From contig LLCB01000165.1 of the NCBI GenBank assembly GCA_001414345.1, positions 1 to 64,000 of the forward strand: 64,000 nt of DNA. Direction: 5' to 3'. The notes beneath the pieces are model-generated. The model had not been told where the DNA came from and ran no database searches. It saw only the letters and a program-made list of their open reading frames with translations. Below are positions 46,914-58,568 of the stretch, piece after piece. The stretch comes from Hymenoscyphus infarciens (lineage: Eukaryota; Ascomycota; Leotiomycetes; Helotiales; Helotiaceae). The stretch's first letter is position 1; each line of letters starts with the position of its first letter. The translations under genes and the position numbers were made by a program.

Positions 46914-47973
46914 AAAGGAGCTTTGGTGTGGATGGGAGTAGTGTATACACCCGAATTACAGGAATATTGAGCTCGCGGGCCAAAAACCCGTATCGATCAA
47001 TGAGAAGAAGTCAAGGACTGGTTGCCACTTCAACAACCGGGAAAATATGAATTCAAGCTCGAAAGCTATCACGGCTATGTATTCGTCAGGGGCTAAGCGA
47101 GCTTAAGACCACTAGACATTTCGACATTGAGTGTTTTGATGATTTTATGAACAAGTATATAGAATGTACCGGATTTACATAAAGGGTGAACGGAAAACGG
47201 AAGGAAAAATGGATTGGGGTGGTTTGGTGAAAGGGCAGGTGTTGAAGCCTGTTTTGTTGGCTGTTCTCCCGTTTTCTCGTGTATGTACCTACTTTTTCTG
47301 GACAAATTTTCAAGAATATATAATCAAATATATATGGCTATGACACTCAAGTTGCATTACTGAATGGGCTTGAGAAATTACCATACTCATTCATAACAAA
47401 TCCAAGTACACAAAAATAGGATGTGCCTTCACGACAGAAGGTTGTGCTATTGAAGGGCAGAGGCAGAGTTCAAGTTCAAGTAATCTCAATAACCTCCTTC
47501 GAACTCAGCTAAAAGCGGGACTTTCGTCAACGCGCTGTGGGGTGTTGACGATCTTAGGAAACGAAATGCGCATAATCACATGTATTAATACAAAAGGCAG
47601 TAGCTTCGTGTGACGTAAACCCATCACAACCACCATTACACGATAATGTATCAGTGTCCACACTAATGGTAAACATGAGATCTAGTGGCATCAATGATGT
47701 ACGAGATTTAAAAGCAGTGCTCAGCGAAAATTTAAACAACAAGTATATCTGAAAGACAAAAAATGTGGTCCGCAACTTTGAAAAGTATTCGTAAAAAGTA
47801 AAACTCACACTCTAAAATAATATAGACTCAGACTCACAACTCCTAGTCACTAAAACAAGCTTAACGTGTAAGGAATCAGTTATCATTTCATTCGTTCCCC
47901 CACCCCTTAATCTTCAATAAGGATGTCATACACTAACTTTTGTATCTTACACGTCCCCCCCCAAAGCACCACC
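46914..47973. other. Convergent intergenic region
   Basis: Lies between the ends of the membrane-protein gene and Prp6. No gene; a G/C-poor stretch with short frames only. A C9-10 run occurs near 47955. Confidence 0.5.
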
Positions 47974-50923
47974 CTAATCCAATCTCCCCACCACAACCTT
48001 AAGAACATCCTCAACACTCTTCCCAACATTCCCCGGATCCTTCGCAACAGCCTGCCAATGCTCCCCATGTCTCGGCTCACTAACAACACACTTCGAAATC
48101 ACATCCGCTCGTTTCTCCTGTTCAATATTAGTTCCCTCATCTCCCACATTCGCAAAGTAAATTCGACTTACATCCGTCCCATGCTGCAGCAAGAACTTAT
48201 AATACCAAGCCCAGGTATCGCCCAGGTCGCTATCTAAAATAATCGCTTTCTCGAACCAATTCTGTGCTTTCTCGAGTCTTCGTTCGCCCCAGAAGATTCG
48301 TGCGATGGTGACGAAGAGAAGAGGATCGTTGTCGACTTTCTTGATGGCTTCCAAGGCTCGTGGTTTTCGTTGGGTGCGTGGTTCGAGATACCAGATGGAT
48401 TCGGAATAGAGGAGACCGCTACTAGGGACTTCCTGTAAAGCTTTTGCCATGAGGACTTTGGCTTGTGAGATATTGTTTGCTCGTCGTTCGATTCGAACGG
48501 ATTCAGTCCATAATTCCGGGGATTTGGGGACAGCCAGTCGGGCACGGTCGAGTACACTTCGAGCCTTGACGATAGAACCAGATCTCTCTTCGAGGCGAGA
48601 GTAGAGGAGCCATAATGGTACTGATCTCGGGCATGCCTTTGTGCCCGTGCTGTAAGCTTCACGAGCCTGTGGCGCCTTTCCTTCCCCGTCGTATATCTGT
48701 CCCTTCATCATCCATAGCTTCGCTGCACTTGGGAACAGCTGCAAGGCCTGGTTTGCTAGATCTAATGCTGCTTCAATATTTCCGAGTTGACGTTCGAAGG
48801 CTACACTCTTCATCCATACTCGGTCGGTGGGTGCTTCTTGTCGTGCAGTCTTCAGCAATTCCCTAGCCTGCTCTGGTTGGTTATTCTCAGCTTCCAGCTT
48901 TACAGCAGCAAGCCAAATATCTTCGTTATTTGGATTTTGGTTGAAAGCACGACCCAGGACTCTTCTCGCGTTATCAATTTCTCCAGCTTGCCATTTCTCC
49001 TTGGCTAACATCATCCATAATACCTCACTCTGGGGGCAAGCTTCCACTGCCTTTTCAAGGAGCTGCCAAAGAGCTTCTTTTGTTCCGTGGTTTTTCTCCA
49101 AGTCAGCAGCTGCGAGCCACAATTTTCGGCTATTAACGAAAACTCTCAGGGCGTAGGCATACATCGCACGAGCAGTTTCGTATCTGCCTCGTCCGATACT
49201 AGACTTTGCGTCTTCCATCCAGATTTCTTTTCGGTCGTCGTCCTCATCCAAACTCCACCCCAGAGTCTCGCGGATGATAGCACCACAAGTTAAAATTGCA
49301 CCTTCTTCTTCGCACTTTTCCGCTTCAGTGATCCACTCTTCACGCTTCAACATGGCCGATTTCTCTGCCAGAGCACTGACTGCACGCTTCATTACGTTAA
49401 CCTTGGCAGCGTTGCCTCCCATCTGTTCCTGAAGTCGAGCGGCTGCGATCCAAATTTCGTGGGATGTTGGAACTGCTTTTCGTGCTTTATTTAGTACTTT
49501 CTGGGCATTTTCGGAAGTTTCTAATCGTGCAAGTGCAAGCCAGAGCTCAACAGAAAGAGGTATAATCTCGGTGGCTTTCGCCAAAAGAAGTCGAGCATCC
49601 GCGGGGTCTTCTTCTAAGTTAACAGCCTCTTTCCACAGCATGACTGATTGCGGAATATGATCTAAAGCCTTTCGAATAACTGATTTCTTAGCGCGAGATT
49701 CCGACTCCAGTTCCATAGCTGCAACCCACAATCGCACGGATCGATCATTCTTCTTAATTGCGTTGGCAGCAATGATCTTTGCATTGTGGTTGTCATTCAG
49801 ATGGATATTCTCAAGCCAGACATCCTCACTCTTCGGGCAGAACTCGCATCCTCGAGCAATGACATTCCGAGCTGCCACAGTCTTTCCAGCTAACTCCTCC
49901 AATCTTGCAGCAGCAATCCAACCGGGGGCGTGCTTAGGATTTGTTCTGATAACTGATTCTAGAAGAACTCGTACTCGTTTGATATCTCCAACCTGTTCTG
50001 CTCCATCACCAATTTGTGATTTAGACAGGCTTGTCAGATAACCTTTAGGATCGATGTTTGTCGAGCTTCCGGCAACCGAATCGGTCCCACTACTTTGAGA
50101 AGCTTGGTCCAGTCTGACTTGTAAAACCTTGTCTCTGGCAGCACCGATATCCGCAAAGTTGGTCATGGTTCCATCTTGATTGTCTCCTCCACTTGGATTT
50201 CCATCGTCCGTAACCGTTGTTCCTAGCTCGGTCGAGTCCCTAGCACCAGCAATAACACTATCCGGAACCGCATAAAACCTCTGTCTTAAAGCCTGCTTAC
50301 TTCTTCGATTCTTTCCCGTCAAATCTCCTACCTCAGGCAGTTCGGCCCATTCCTGGTCGCTGACTGTCGAAAGTGCTCGTTTTAAGTCTGCGAATTGCTG
50401 CTGGACCTTTGGATTATCGCGCTCGTACTGTTCTCGTTCGGCTTGTTCTCGTGCTTCCCTGTAGGTAGAAACGTCGGTAATCTGCTCATCTATTCGCAAA
50501 AATGATAAACCATTTGTGACACTGGAACAAGGGGAGGATGAATGTGAAAAATGGAGAGACCAACCTTCTAATCTTGCGCCGCCTATCCATCTTCTCATCT
50601 ACCTCCTGGTAAATTCTATCCGCCTCGTCGTCATCTTTATCGAATGCGCCTCCGGCAAACAGGCCCACTTCATTCTCTGGATCTTGAAATCGAGACTCAT
50701 CTTCGTCGTCATCTTTCTTTTCTGTAGCTCCGTAGGCAGTTGGCGCCGCTGCTCCAAGCTGTGCTGCTCGTTTCGCAAGTGCTTCTTTGATTTGGTCCTC
50801 ACTGGGGCCCTCTCGTGCAGGACCTAGATCCGATCGCGTTGTAAATCCAGTGGCACCACGACCGAGGCCTGCAACATAATTCTCGGGGGCAGGCTGGTTG
50901 AGAAAGTCGCGTCTACCTGACAT
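47974..50923 (-). CDS. prp6: Pre-mRNA splicing factor Prp6/Prp1 (U4/U6.U5 tri-snRNP protein)
   Basis: Two exons (50923-50565 and 50458-47974) are separated by a 106-bp intron (donor GTTGGT, acceptor CTACAG, phase 2) and give 947 aa, close to human PRPF6 (941). The N-terminal PRP1 domain is clear: MSGRRDFLNQPAPENYVAGLGRGATGFTTRSD, the acidic DEDESRFQDPENEVGLF, and the ADRIYQEVDEKMDRRRK segment running across the intron into REAREQAEREQYERDNPKVQQQFADLKRAL. From about residue 270 onward there is a long array of HAT/TPR-type helical repeats with the W-x-x-A-A-x-L-E pattern (WIAAARLEE, WLAAVKLEAE and others). Prp6 bridges U5 and U4/U6 snRNPs in the tri-snRNP in the nucleus. The gene is intact and highly conserved. 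Confidence 0.97.
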
Positions 50924-51422
50924 GGTTGCGGTGCTGGTAATCTGGACTTGATCGTGTTGAACCTTGAAGGTTTATTGGAAGGCTGAACCCATGCCGAGGT
51001 CCACCCGAAGTCAACAAAAAGTAATAAGTGAAGAAAAGGGAGAGAGTACCCGAGGGAAGTAGTGATATGTGATGTCAATAGTGGCTAGGAGTGCACAATT
51101 GATGATCTGGGCACTGCTTTTCTCGATGGAAACGGGGCTGTTGTAAATTCAGTATGTTCGCAAATTCGATATTTAGAGCCAGTGAGGATCAAGTTTTATG
51201 ATCCGGAAAATGATACTTGTAGTGAGGAAAACAATAGTAAGATAGAGTTACTGATGTAACTTTGTTCCTTACTCCCTACTCCATTGCGCTGTGGATTATG
51301 TGCTAGTATAGAGTGGAAGTGTAAACCCATGGTCTATTGAGGGGCACAGTCTGTGTACCGTCTTCCTTTTCATACATCCATACATCTTTGTACACAACTA
51401 ATATACACGCTTTTTCACCTAC
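50924..51422. other. Promoter region of prp6 and 3' flank of the bS18m gene
   Basis: About 500 bp between two same-strand genes. No further gene seen. Confidence 0.6.
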
Positions 51423-52299
51423 TCAAACAACTCGCGTAGGAGTCGACTTCTTCTTCTGCAGAACCTTCTGCAAGATCTCCGGATGCCTATGCACACTAGG
51501 CACAAGTCCCATCCCAATCGCCCTCCTAATAGTTCTCGCAATTCGCCTCTGATTCACAGGCCTCAAACCAGTCTCTTTCGAATGCTTGATCCTTCCCATT
51601 GGCGTCATATATTCGGAAATCATAGAGAAGTTCTATTCCACATTAGCATTCATCCTTTTATTTCTAGGCGGAATATAAAACTACCCTATAATGATCCAAC
51701 GGCTTCAAATCCAATGCATCAAAAGCATCGCTCGACGGTCGTCCCCTCGTCCTCCACTTCTGCATCTCCACCCAACTCAAGTCATGAGGCGCATACACAT
51801 CACCCGGTTGGAACTTTCGTGTAATCTGTCTGCTCAACCCGGCCACTAAATGATGGTTTGTCATATCCTCCTCCGCAGTCGTCGTTTTCGAGTCCATGGG
51901 CGCCAACTGAAGAGAAGCCTCAGCCTGCTTTTGCTTTTTGATAGCGGCAGAGTTTCTGAGCAAGCCCTGTAAACGTGTCGTGGATTGCTGGTTTCCAGGC
52001 TGTGGTTTATGGTCATGGAGGCGGACATGCTCTTGTCTTGGGGGGCTAAATGGTTGGCGGAGGGAGTTGGAGAGTGGTGAAGATGGCTGTGAAGGAGCGA
52101 GATTATCAAGATCATCGAAATGAGAGGAAGGTTTCGAGGGTTCGTCTGCGAGTCGTTAAATGCTGTACGGATCGGGGGAAGATATATTTTGCTCACCAGC
52201 GCGGAAAGAACGAGACGTCGAGAAACCCGCTTTGAGGCCTGGAACCTTGTGAGAAACCTTCCTCATCGAAGTGAGGCATTGTATCCGTGGAGAGGCCAT
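51423..52299 (-). CDS. rsm18: Mitochondrial small-subunit ribosomal protein bS18m
   Basis: Three exons (52299-52197, 52145-51685, 51632-51423) join in frame to 257 aa; introns are 51 and 52 bp. The N-terminus (MASPRIQCLTSMRKVSHKVPG..., basic with Ser/Arg and no acids) is a typical mitochondrial import sequence. After a Pro/Ser/Gln-rich linker comes the S18 core: DALDLKPLDHYR spliced to NFSMISEYMTPMGRIKHSKETGL, then NQRRIARTIRRAIGMGLVPSV, matching the bacterial S18 pattern of an RNA-binding helix rich in arginine. It ends in a Lys-rich tail. It belongs to the platform of the mitoribosomal small subunit. The gene is divergent from imp3 with 159 bp between start codons. Confidence 0.9.
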
Positions 52300-52458
52300 T
52301 GTGATGTTGTGAATCTCCTCGCCTGTTCAGGGAGCAATTGGAGGTGAAGCTACCGACAAAATACTAGCGTATCGGCGATAGGTTATTCCGCCTCCGGTAC
52401 ATCCCAAAATAATTTTGCCAAAACATCATCGCAACAGCAAGGAAAAGATCAGGTCAAA
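52300..52458. promoter_or_regulatory. Shared bidirectional promoter of rsm18 and imp3
   Basis: Only 159 bp separate the two divergent start codons, so the promoters and both 5' leaders must overlap here. No TATA box is evident. A CGATAGG-like sequence and the C-rich CCGCCTCCGGTAC lie near the middle. Shared control of cytosolic ribosome assembly and mitochondrial ribosome genes is plausible. Confidence 0.6.
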
Positions 52459-53068
52459 ATGGTACGAAAATTGAAGCATCATGAGTCCAAACTCCTTCGA
52501 AAGGTCGATTTCACGACCTATAAAAGCGACAATAACCATCGAGACGCGGCCGTGATACGACGATATGCTATTCAGAAACCCGGGGACTATCAAAAGTACA
52601 ATTCATTATGCGGGGTCTGTATTTCTTATACTTATTAGTGCTTTCCATACTGACAATGTTTAGTCGCTGAAACAACTTGCGCATCGTCTCGCAGCCCTCC
52701 CACCCGACTCCGAATTCCGTCGCAAACAAGAGATTCTCCTCCTCGAAAAGCTCAACGACATGGGCATCCTCCCCTCGACCGCATCGACAGCAAAACTTTC
52801 AGAGGTAGAAAAGAACGTCACTGTTTCAGCATTTTGTCGACGGCGTCTACCTGTTATAATGACAAGACTGCGAATGGCCGAAACTGTGCAAGCCGCGACA
52901 AAGATTATCGAGCAAGGACATGTACGAGTTGGTACAGAAACGATCACCGATACGGCATTTTTAGTCTGCAGAAGTATGGAAGACTTTGTTACGTGGGTTG
53001 ATGGAAGTAAGATCAAAAGGAATATACTCAAGTATAGGGAGAAGCTGGATGATTTCGATTTGTTGTAG
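52459..53068 (+). CDS. imp3: U3 small nucleolar ribonucleoprotein Imp3
   Basis: Two exons (52459-52614, 52664-53068; 49-bp intron, branch site ACTGAC, acceptor TTTAG) give 186 aa; yeast Imp3 has 183. The protein begins [18 protein letters not shown] and proceeds through [21 protein letters not shown], then [18 protein letters not shown]. The S4 RNA-binding domain ([33 protein letters not shown]) follows, then [15 protein letters not shown] ending with DFDLL, all as in the family. Imp3 bridges U3 snoRNA and pre-18S rRNA in the nucleolus. The gene is intact. Confidence 0.96.
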
Positions 53069-53734
53069 GACGCAGAAACGAGAAGAAAACTCTGGAGGAA
53101 ACTCGACAATTAATCATGGAATTGGGGTTCTCAAAAGCATGGCGTTGGGACTGGACAAAGCATAAAGCATCGAAGGAGTTATGGGGCGTTTTGTTGCGCC
53201 GATCAATCTGCTCTTCACAAGTTACGATACCAATAGATTTTTCTCAATACTTGCATTTAATTCTCCTAAGGAATCCTATTCCCATATTCTGATAAGAGGG
53301 TAACCGCCTAATCCCTATCACGAACGCAAAAGCAACGCATATTGACAAATCATGTCATTAACTGAATAACGAAAACGCAAGGTCTTCCCAAAGATTTCAC
53401 TTCAGATCTCCCAGGGATATCTCGAGCAATCCACTGCCTCTATCACCGCAAATTTCCCCAAAGCCAGGACAAACGAGTTTCGTAAGGTTATGTGGATGGG
53501 AACTTTCGAGCTTCGGTTGTCATGATGGTCCATGAATGGGTTCGAGTACCTGCAGAAGGTTCTAGCAGATCACTGGTGGTTGAACCTAGATCTCGCAGTT
53601 AGTCTACTTCCTGAGAGAAATTTTTAGTTCAAGCAGAATTCCCTGCATCCTGGCCTGGTTCAATTGTTCGAGCACCCTTGCAACAATGATAAACCACCAA
53701 GCTCAAGCACAAGCATCCCAACCCCTTCGAACAA
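53069..53734. other. Convergent intergenic region
   Basis: Between imp3 and the secreted-protein gene. No gene recognised. Confidence 0.5.
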
Positions 53735-54280
53735 TCAATTCGATGAAGATTTAGACTTACAACCCGGAATCTCTTCACCCGGTGGACAAAAGATAGGAGG
53801 TGTAAAATCCGTCGGCTGTGGCGCTTCAGTTCCCATACACTTCGCAGTATTAATCGTCCTCGTCGCAGTAACATGCACCGTAGTGGTAAAAGGCCGTCCA
53901 GTATCACCAGGAAACGGGTCCAAAATCGTCAACGAACAGCCTCCACATGTCAACAATCTCGTAGAGATAGTGGTCTTTGCGTAAATAGTCTTGGTCGGTC
54001 CATATTCAACTGGTGGTGGCTGGTAGAATTCTGTGGTGCAAGTTGCGGAGGAGGTTTGACAGCGAGAAGAGGTTGGGTAGGTGTAGTGCGGATGATGGGC
54101 GTTTGTGGTTTGGGCCTCGAATCCGGAGATTGATCGAGTCGTTGTCAATGCTGGGAAGGTTGTGGTGACGAATGGTCTGGGAGTTGGCTGGGTTTCTTCG
54201 TTGGGATTGCTGGTGACCAGGGAGATGAGGATGCTAAGGCATGCGAGCATGCAGAAGCCGGAGTACTGGATAGCTATCAT
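53735..54280 (-). CDS. Predicted secreted Thr-rich, Cys-containing protein
   Basis: Intronless frame of 181 aa, starting MIAIQYSGFCMLACLSILISLVTS, a good signal peptide. A longer frame begins at 54397, but the extra residues before the hydrophobic segment make the internal start more likely. The mature part is rich in Thr, Pro and Ser with a central block (EYGPTKTIYAKTTISTRLLTCGGCSLTILDPF, then TTTVHVTATRTINTAKC) of the kind seen in fungal cell-wall or extracellular proteins with a paired C-x2-C. It ends in a Ser/Lys tail with no clear GPI signal. Role unknown; a small secreted surface protein is the best guess. Confidence 0.6.
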   Translation of the reverse strand: MIAIQYSGFCMLACLSILISLVTSNPNEETQPTPRPFVTTTFPALTTTRSISGFEAQTTNAHHPHYTYPTSSRCQTSSATCTTEFYQPPPVEYGPTKTIYAKTTISTRLLTCGGCSLTILDPFPGDTGRPFTTTVHVTATRTINTAKCMGTEAPQPTDFTPPIFCPPGEEIPGCKSKSSSN

Positions 54281-56870
54281 GATGATTGTCTTTCCCAAAG
54301 ATCTTGATGTCGGGAAGTATTTGGAAGTGTTGTTGTAAAATGTGGCAAGCACAGAGGTCAGACGCGCTTGCCTTTTGAGGACTATCTTCTTGCCCACCTA
54401 TCAAGGTACTTAGAGTTCGAAAGCGAATGGTATTGGAGTATGCAATTACGCATGCCAAGGGAAATATCCTTCTTTGCTCTTTCCAGTTTGATTTTGAGAG
54501 AGGGCTTGTTTCTCCCGTCCCGTCCTTCACCCAACAACCCAATGAATCAAAGGTGCTGAAATACGTTAAAAGAACCTTGAATATTATTTGTGAAGGTTTG
54601 GGAGAATGGGAACCTAGATTTTTGAATTAGCCTGAACCTTCGCAAGTGACAATTGTCCGAAAGTATTGCCTGTTGCTCTTGCTAAGAACCAACATAACCT
54701 CCTTTGAGCAACAAACTAGTACAATAACTTGAGTGTTATGCTTTCTCACTCACATCTACAAGTTGTTATCAACGTTTATGTGTACCAAATTGCAAACTCC
54801 ACCCTCGCTTAAAGACTTCATCCCAAAGCTACGACCATACTTTAATATTCTCTCTAAAAGCCTTTAAAATATAAATGAAACAGACTCCTAAGTTTTTCCC
54901 CAGGTCTACCGTCTCTACTTACAACTTTGCTTCGGCGTCAACCTACCACTCTTCCCAAGCCTATTTTTTCACCTTACAATAAATGACTAAAGAACAAATA
55001 AGCTATCCTTATAGGCCTTATCAACACTAGTTTTCACAAATATGCGTACTTAAAGTCTTACCTATGAACGAGTCTTTGAGGATCATCGCCATTCGACTCC
55101 CCGAATACCGAGATTAACCAATTTCCTCTACCTACTGTATTAGTTACAAGTAGCCGAGTAACGATATATTATTGAAAGCTACCAGTCGTATGCTAGTAGG
55201 TCTATAGAGAATCAAGAGGATTATTTTGGGTGGAGACACTTATCTCTGTAAAATATTGTATCAATAATCAATGCGGATTTCTCTCTGAAAACCTTTGCGT
55301 TTTCACCGAAGCTCAACTTCGATTTCTGCGGGATATTTGGATGGCTTTAAACACACATGTTGATGTACCCTATCTTCTAAACCAACTTCCTAGCCTTGTA
55401 ACTTTCTAGATGTCGCTGCAAGATATGTCAGTCTCGCCTGAGACATGGGAAAGCTCTCAAAACACAAATTATTCCTGTTTTCCTCGACAAATTTTATCAA
55501 CCTTTAGCGGGGGGCTTAATAATTAGCATATATCAGGTTTCTTACATAGGGTTACCTTTCTTTATTATTGTTCGGTTTGTCCCATCATGCGCTGAAGGTA
55601 TAGGAAGGAAGTTGCCACTTATAGGGGCGACAGAAAAAGCAAGGTAACTTCACACCTATGAGTAAAACCCCTTTCAACAATATAAGTCATGCTAACTCGC
55701 TTTCATTTAGGGGTGCTTTGTGAACGTGAATACTCTCAAGTGCTTTGTTACAGATGACGAGGACATTGACTATGAAGAGGGATTCAGGGAAGTCCTGAGT
55801 TGAGGTAATGCTTGCTGTACTATTTGATGGTTATTCTCTGCTGGTTGGAGTTCGGCACGTTTTGGATGTTTTATGAAATGCGAAAATCCTGACGGCACCA
55901 GAAACGGGTAATATACAGTTTTCGTAGTCACTCAATCCTAATTGACTCCGTTTACTAAATACCAAATTGATCAGAGCGGGAGCGAGAGTGTAGGAGGGAG
56001 AGTAGTCAGTCTCTCAGTAAATTGTTTATCTACTTCTTTCCTTGATTATTTTCCCTTTCCCTTTTGTACCAACTGCCTATCTCACTCTACTTCATCTGTC
56101 TGGTAAGCTGGAAAATGTTTACTGCTTTCCTAAAAAGGTCAAAACTCCTGTCACCCACACTTCCTCATCTAATGATTTCTCTCGTATCATCATCATCATC
56201 ATCGCATTCTTACTATCACTTATTGACTCCCCAGTTACCAAAGAATAAGAAATAATCTCAAAGATCAAAAGAGAAAGCGAGGATATAGTTTCAGGCTACA
56301 TTTCAGCAATTCCTTAGGGTCTTCTCGCTTATATTTCTCAGAATTCCTTCTTCCCTTGTTAAACTCACTTACAATAGAGAAAAAGTGTCAATAAAGAAAG
56401 ATACGAAGGAAGATGGGGATATGAATAATTGCTCGTCTCCCTAGTTTGCATTTCTTTAGAGTTTGGAGACGAAGTCTGAAAGAAATTCCGAAAAAGAGGG
56501 AAATCCACTTCATCGCAACACCATCTCCCCCCTCCATTCCTCACAACCACACAATTCTCCTACTCTCCTCCTTCTGGAGCCTATTCAAGATGATGTATGA
56601 TGAAACAACTGCCAAGTGAACAATGGAATTCTTTTTGAAACAGCAAGGGATCCGATACCCTTGTGGTCACTAACCTAGGTGTGTCCATTAGCTTCGCATG
56701 AGTTCCCATCCCCTAAAACCGCCTACCAACCTACAAACTAAACTATCTTCCAGGTCACCACCACTACTTGAGCATCCATCTCGTCAACCTCCATATAAAT
56801 CACCGACATGACAGCCAAGATTTCCTCGGAATCTTCCTCAGTAGAGAAACTATCTTCAAACATCTACAAA
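54281..56870. other. Gene-poor, moderately AT-rich region
   Basis: About 2.6 kb with no convincing gene. A (ATC)n run (about 56187-56205) and several pyrimidine tracts are present. Short frames of 60-80 codons look random. Confidence 0.5.
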
Positions 56871-56871
56871 C

Positions 56872-58037
56872 ATGCTGACACAACAAGTCCTCAGCATTAG
56901 AGAGCAAGTCCTTCGCTTCAGCGATCTCCCAACCGAACTGCGCATTTTTCGTTTGCAATTTCCGCCATCAAGAATCCATGAGCTCGACCATTCCAACTTC
57001 CGGTTCTCACCAAAGCACGAGGACCCATCAATCACCGCTGAACTTTACGGAGGATACTACCCTAGAACACTCCACATTAACCGAGAAAGTCAATACCTAG
57101 GTACGAAACACTGAAATTTTACAAGCTCGCTATCCGGGACGTTACGCCATTCGAGCCATATACACACCCGGCCTGCGAAGACGCTCAGGGCCCGAGGAGG
57201 AAGTTTTCTACTTGGTGGTGTTTCGACCCTGCCAAAGATATTTTTCAAATCGCGAGTTTTGACGGTCTCACCTGTTGCTCTACTATGCTGAGGGCCTCGT
57301 CACGCACTTCGGGACCCATGGACGCCATAAAGCATATTCGGTGGCGGGAGTCTCACAGTCGTCTTCGGTACAGGGAAATGAATTCTACGTCAACCTCCAC
57401 ATGGACACCTTTTGATTTCTGGCGCCCGAGAGGACGTCCTAAGCCTTGTGCTACTTAGGAGTCTACCTAGAGTCGTTTACAATGTTTGCCCCAACTTCTA
57501 CGGAGTGAGCTTTTATGTTTTCTTTGCGGCGCTGGCTAAACTCGATCCTCCACGGAGGATTCCGAAAATCTTCCTCAAGTCGAGCGTGACGACTAACCCC
57601 TTCGTTATTGATCCCAATCCCGAATCCTTCAGGTCGGAGGGACTTCAGAGTGGAATCGGAGGGTATTTAGAGTAGAGTCGGAGGCGAAACGAGCAGTTGC
57701 CACACAATGGATACCGCAGATCGGATTTCAGCAGGGAGGAAAGTAGAGAGTCTATGGTACTAGAGAATTTGAGGACATTGGAGGAGTGGAAAATACAATT
57801 CAGGACACCCGCGGAGGCAGCGAAGTATTACAAGGACATTGAACCAGTGACTTGGAAAGATGCTGGTATGGGAGTAGCCCATCGGCTTACATGGGATTCC
57901 TCGTATATAAGAACTGGAAACCCCCTTTTTGGGTGATACAAGTCACCAGGGGGAGAATGACCCGTGGGAGAAATGTAGAGATTCACTTGACCTCCAAAAT
58001 AACGAAGCGAACACACCACCACGTTCCAGTCCGCTGA
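56872..58037 (+). pseudogene. Pseudogene of a 2EXR-domain protein
   Basis: The first frame (56872-57114) holds the 2EXR start FSDLPTELRIFRLQFPPSRIHEL, with three residues of the usual LRxxIWRxxxP motif apparently missing or altered, and the closing RTLHINRESQY. The sequence then continues in another frame with ETLKFYKLAIRDV...FEPYTHPACEDA and ...IKHIRWRES. It shifts again near 57420 into a long hydrophobic frame (VLSLVLLRSLPRVVYNV). It ends with ESMVLENLRTLEEWKIQF and a further shift near 57920. At least three frameshifts are visible. 2EXR proteins are a large fungal family of unknown function. Confidence 0.75.
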
Positions 58038-58040
58038 GCT

Positions 58041-58568
58041 GAGAGGAAGAGAGGACATAAAGAAGGAGGGGACACAAGGAGTTTAAGGTAGAAAATCATC
58101 TCACATCACTTCATCACAATGCCTCTCCTCAATTACCATAAACCATATATATTAATCCCCCATGATCTACCAAACGTCCATCTCATAGTCTCTAAAAATA
58201 CAATAGCAAGGAATCCAAAAAGATATGAAAAAGAGGAGTATCTCCAACTAGAACCATCAAAGCATCAAGTAAAAAGAGAAGAGAAGAAAGCTACCATGAA
58301 ATCATCAATCAACAAATTTCATCACCCCGTAATAAAAAAACGCCAAATCCATGTATGCCCTCCAGTCCGTCGTTCAATCAGATCCTATCCCACTCTTCTC
58401 CCGTGTATGCAAAAACCCCGTCTCAACTCCTCTCTCCATCTTTCAATCTCTCTTCGTAACCCATCTCTCTGCCCGCCCCGTCTAGGAATCTCATTTATAT
58501 CTGCAACATCCTCTGCTCTCTAGCCATTCACAATTTGAGCGACATCAGCTAAACGAAAAAGACGAACA
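58041..58568. other. 3' flanking region of the 599-aa gene
   Basis: A 134-codon plus-strand frame (58119-58523) is present but has low-complexity Ser/Pro/Lys/Arg composition and lies in the likely 3' UTR of the minus-strand gene. Not called as a gene. Confidence 0.5.

Noticed and set aside
47923..50041. Plus-strand frames antisense to prp6
   Set aside because: They mirror the conserved helical-repeat coding sequence of prp6 and have no motif of their own.
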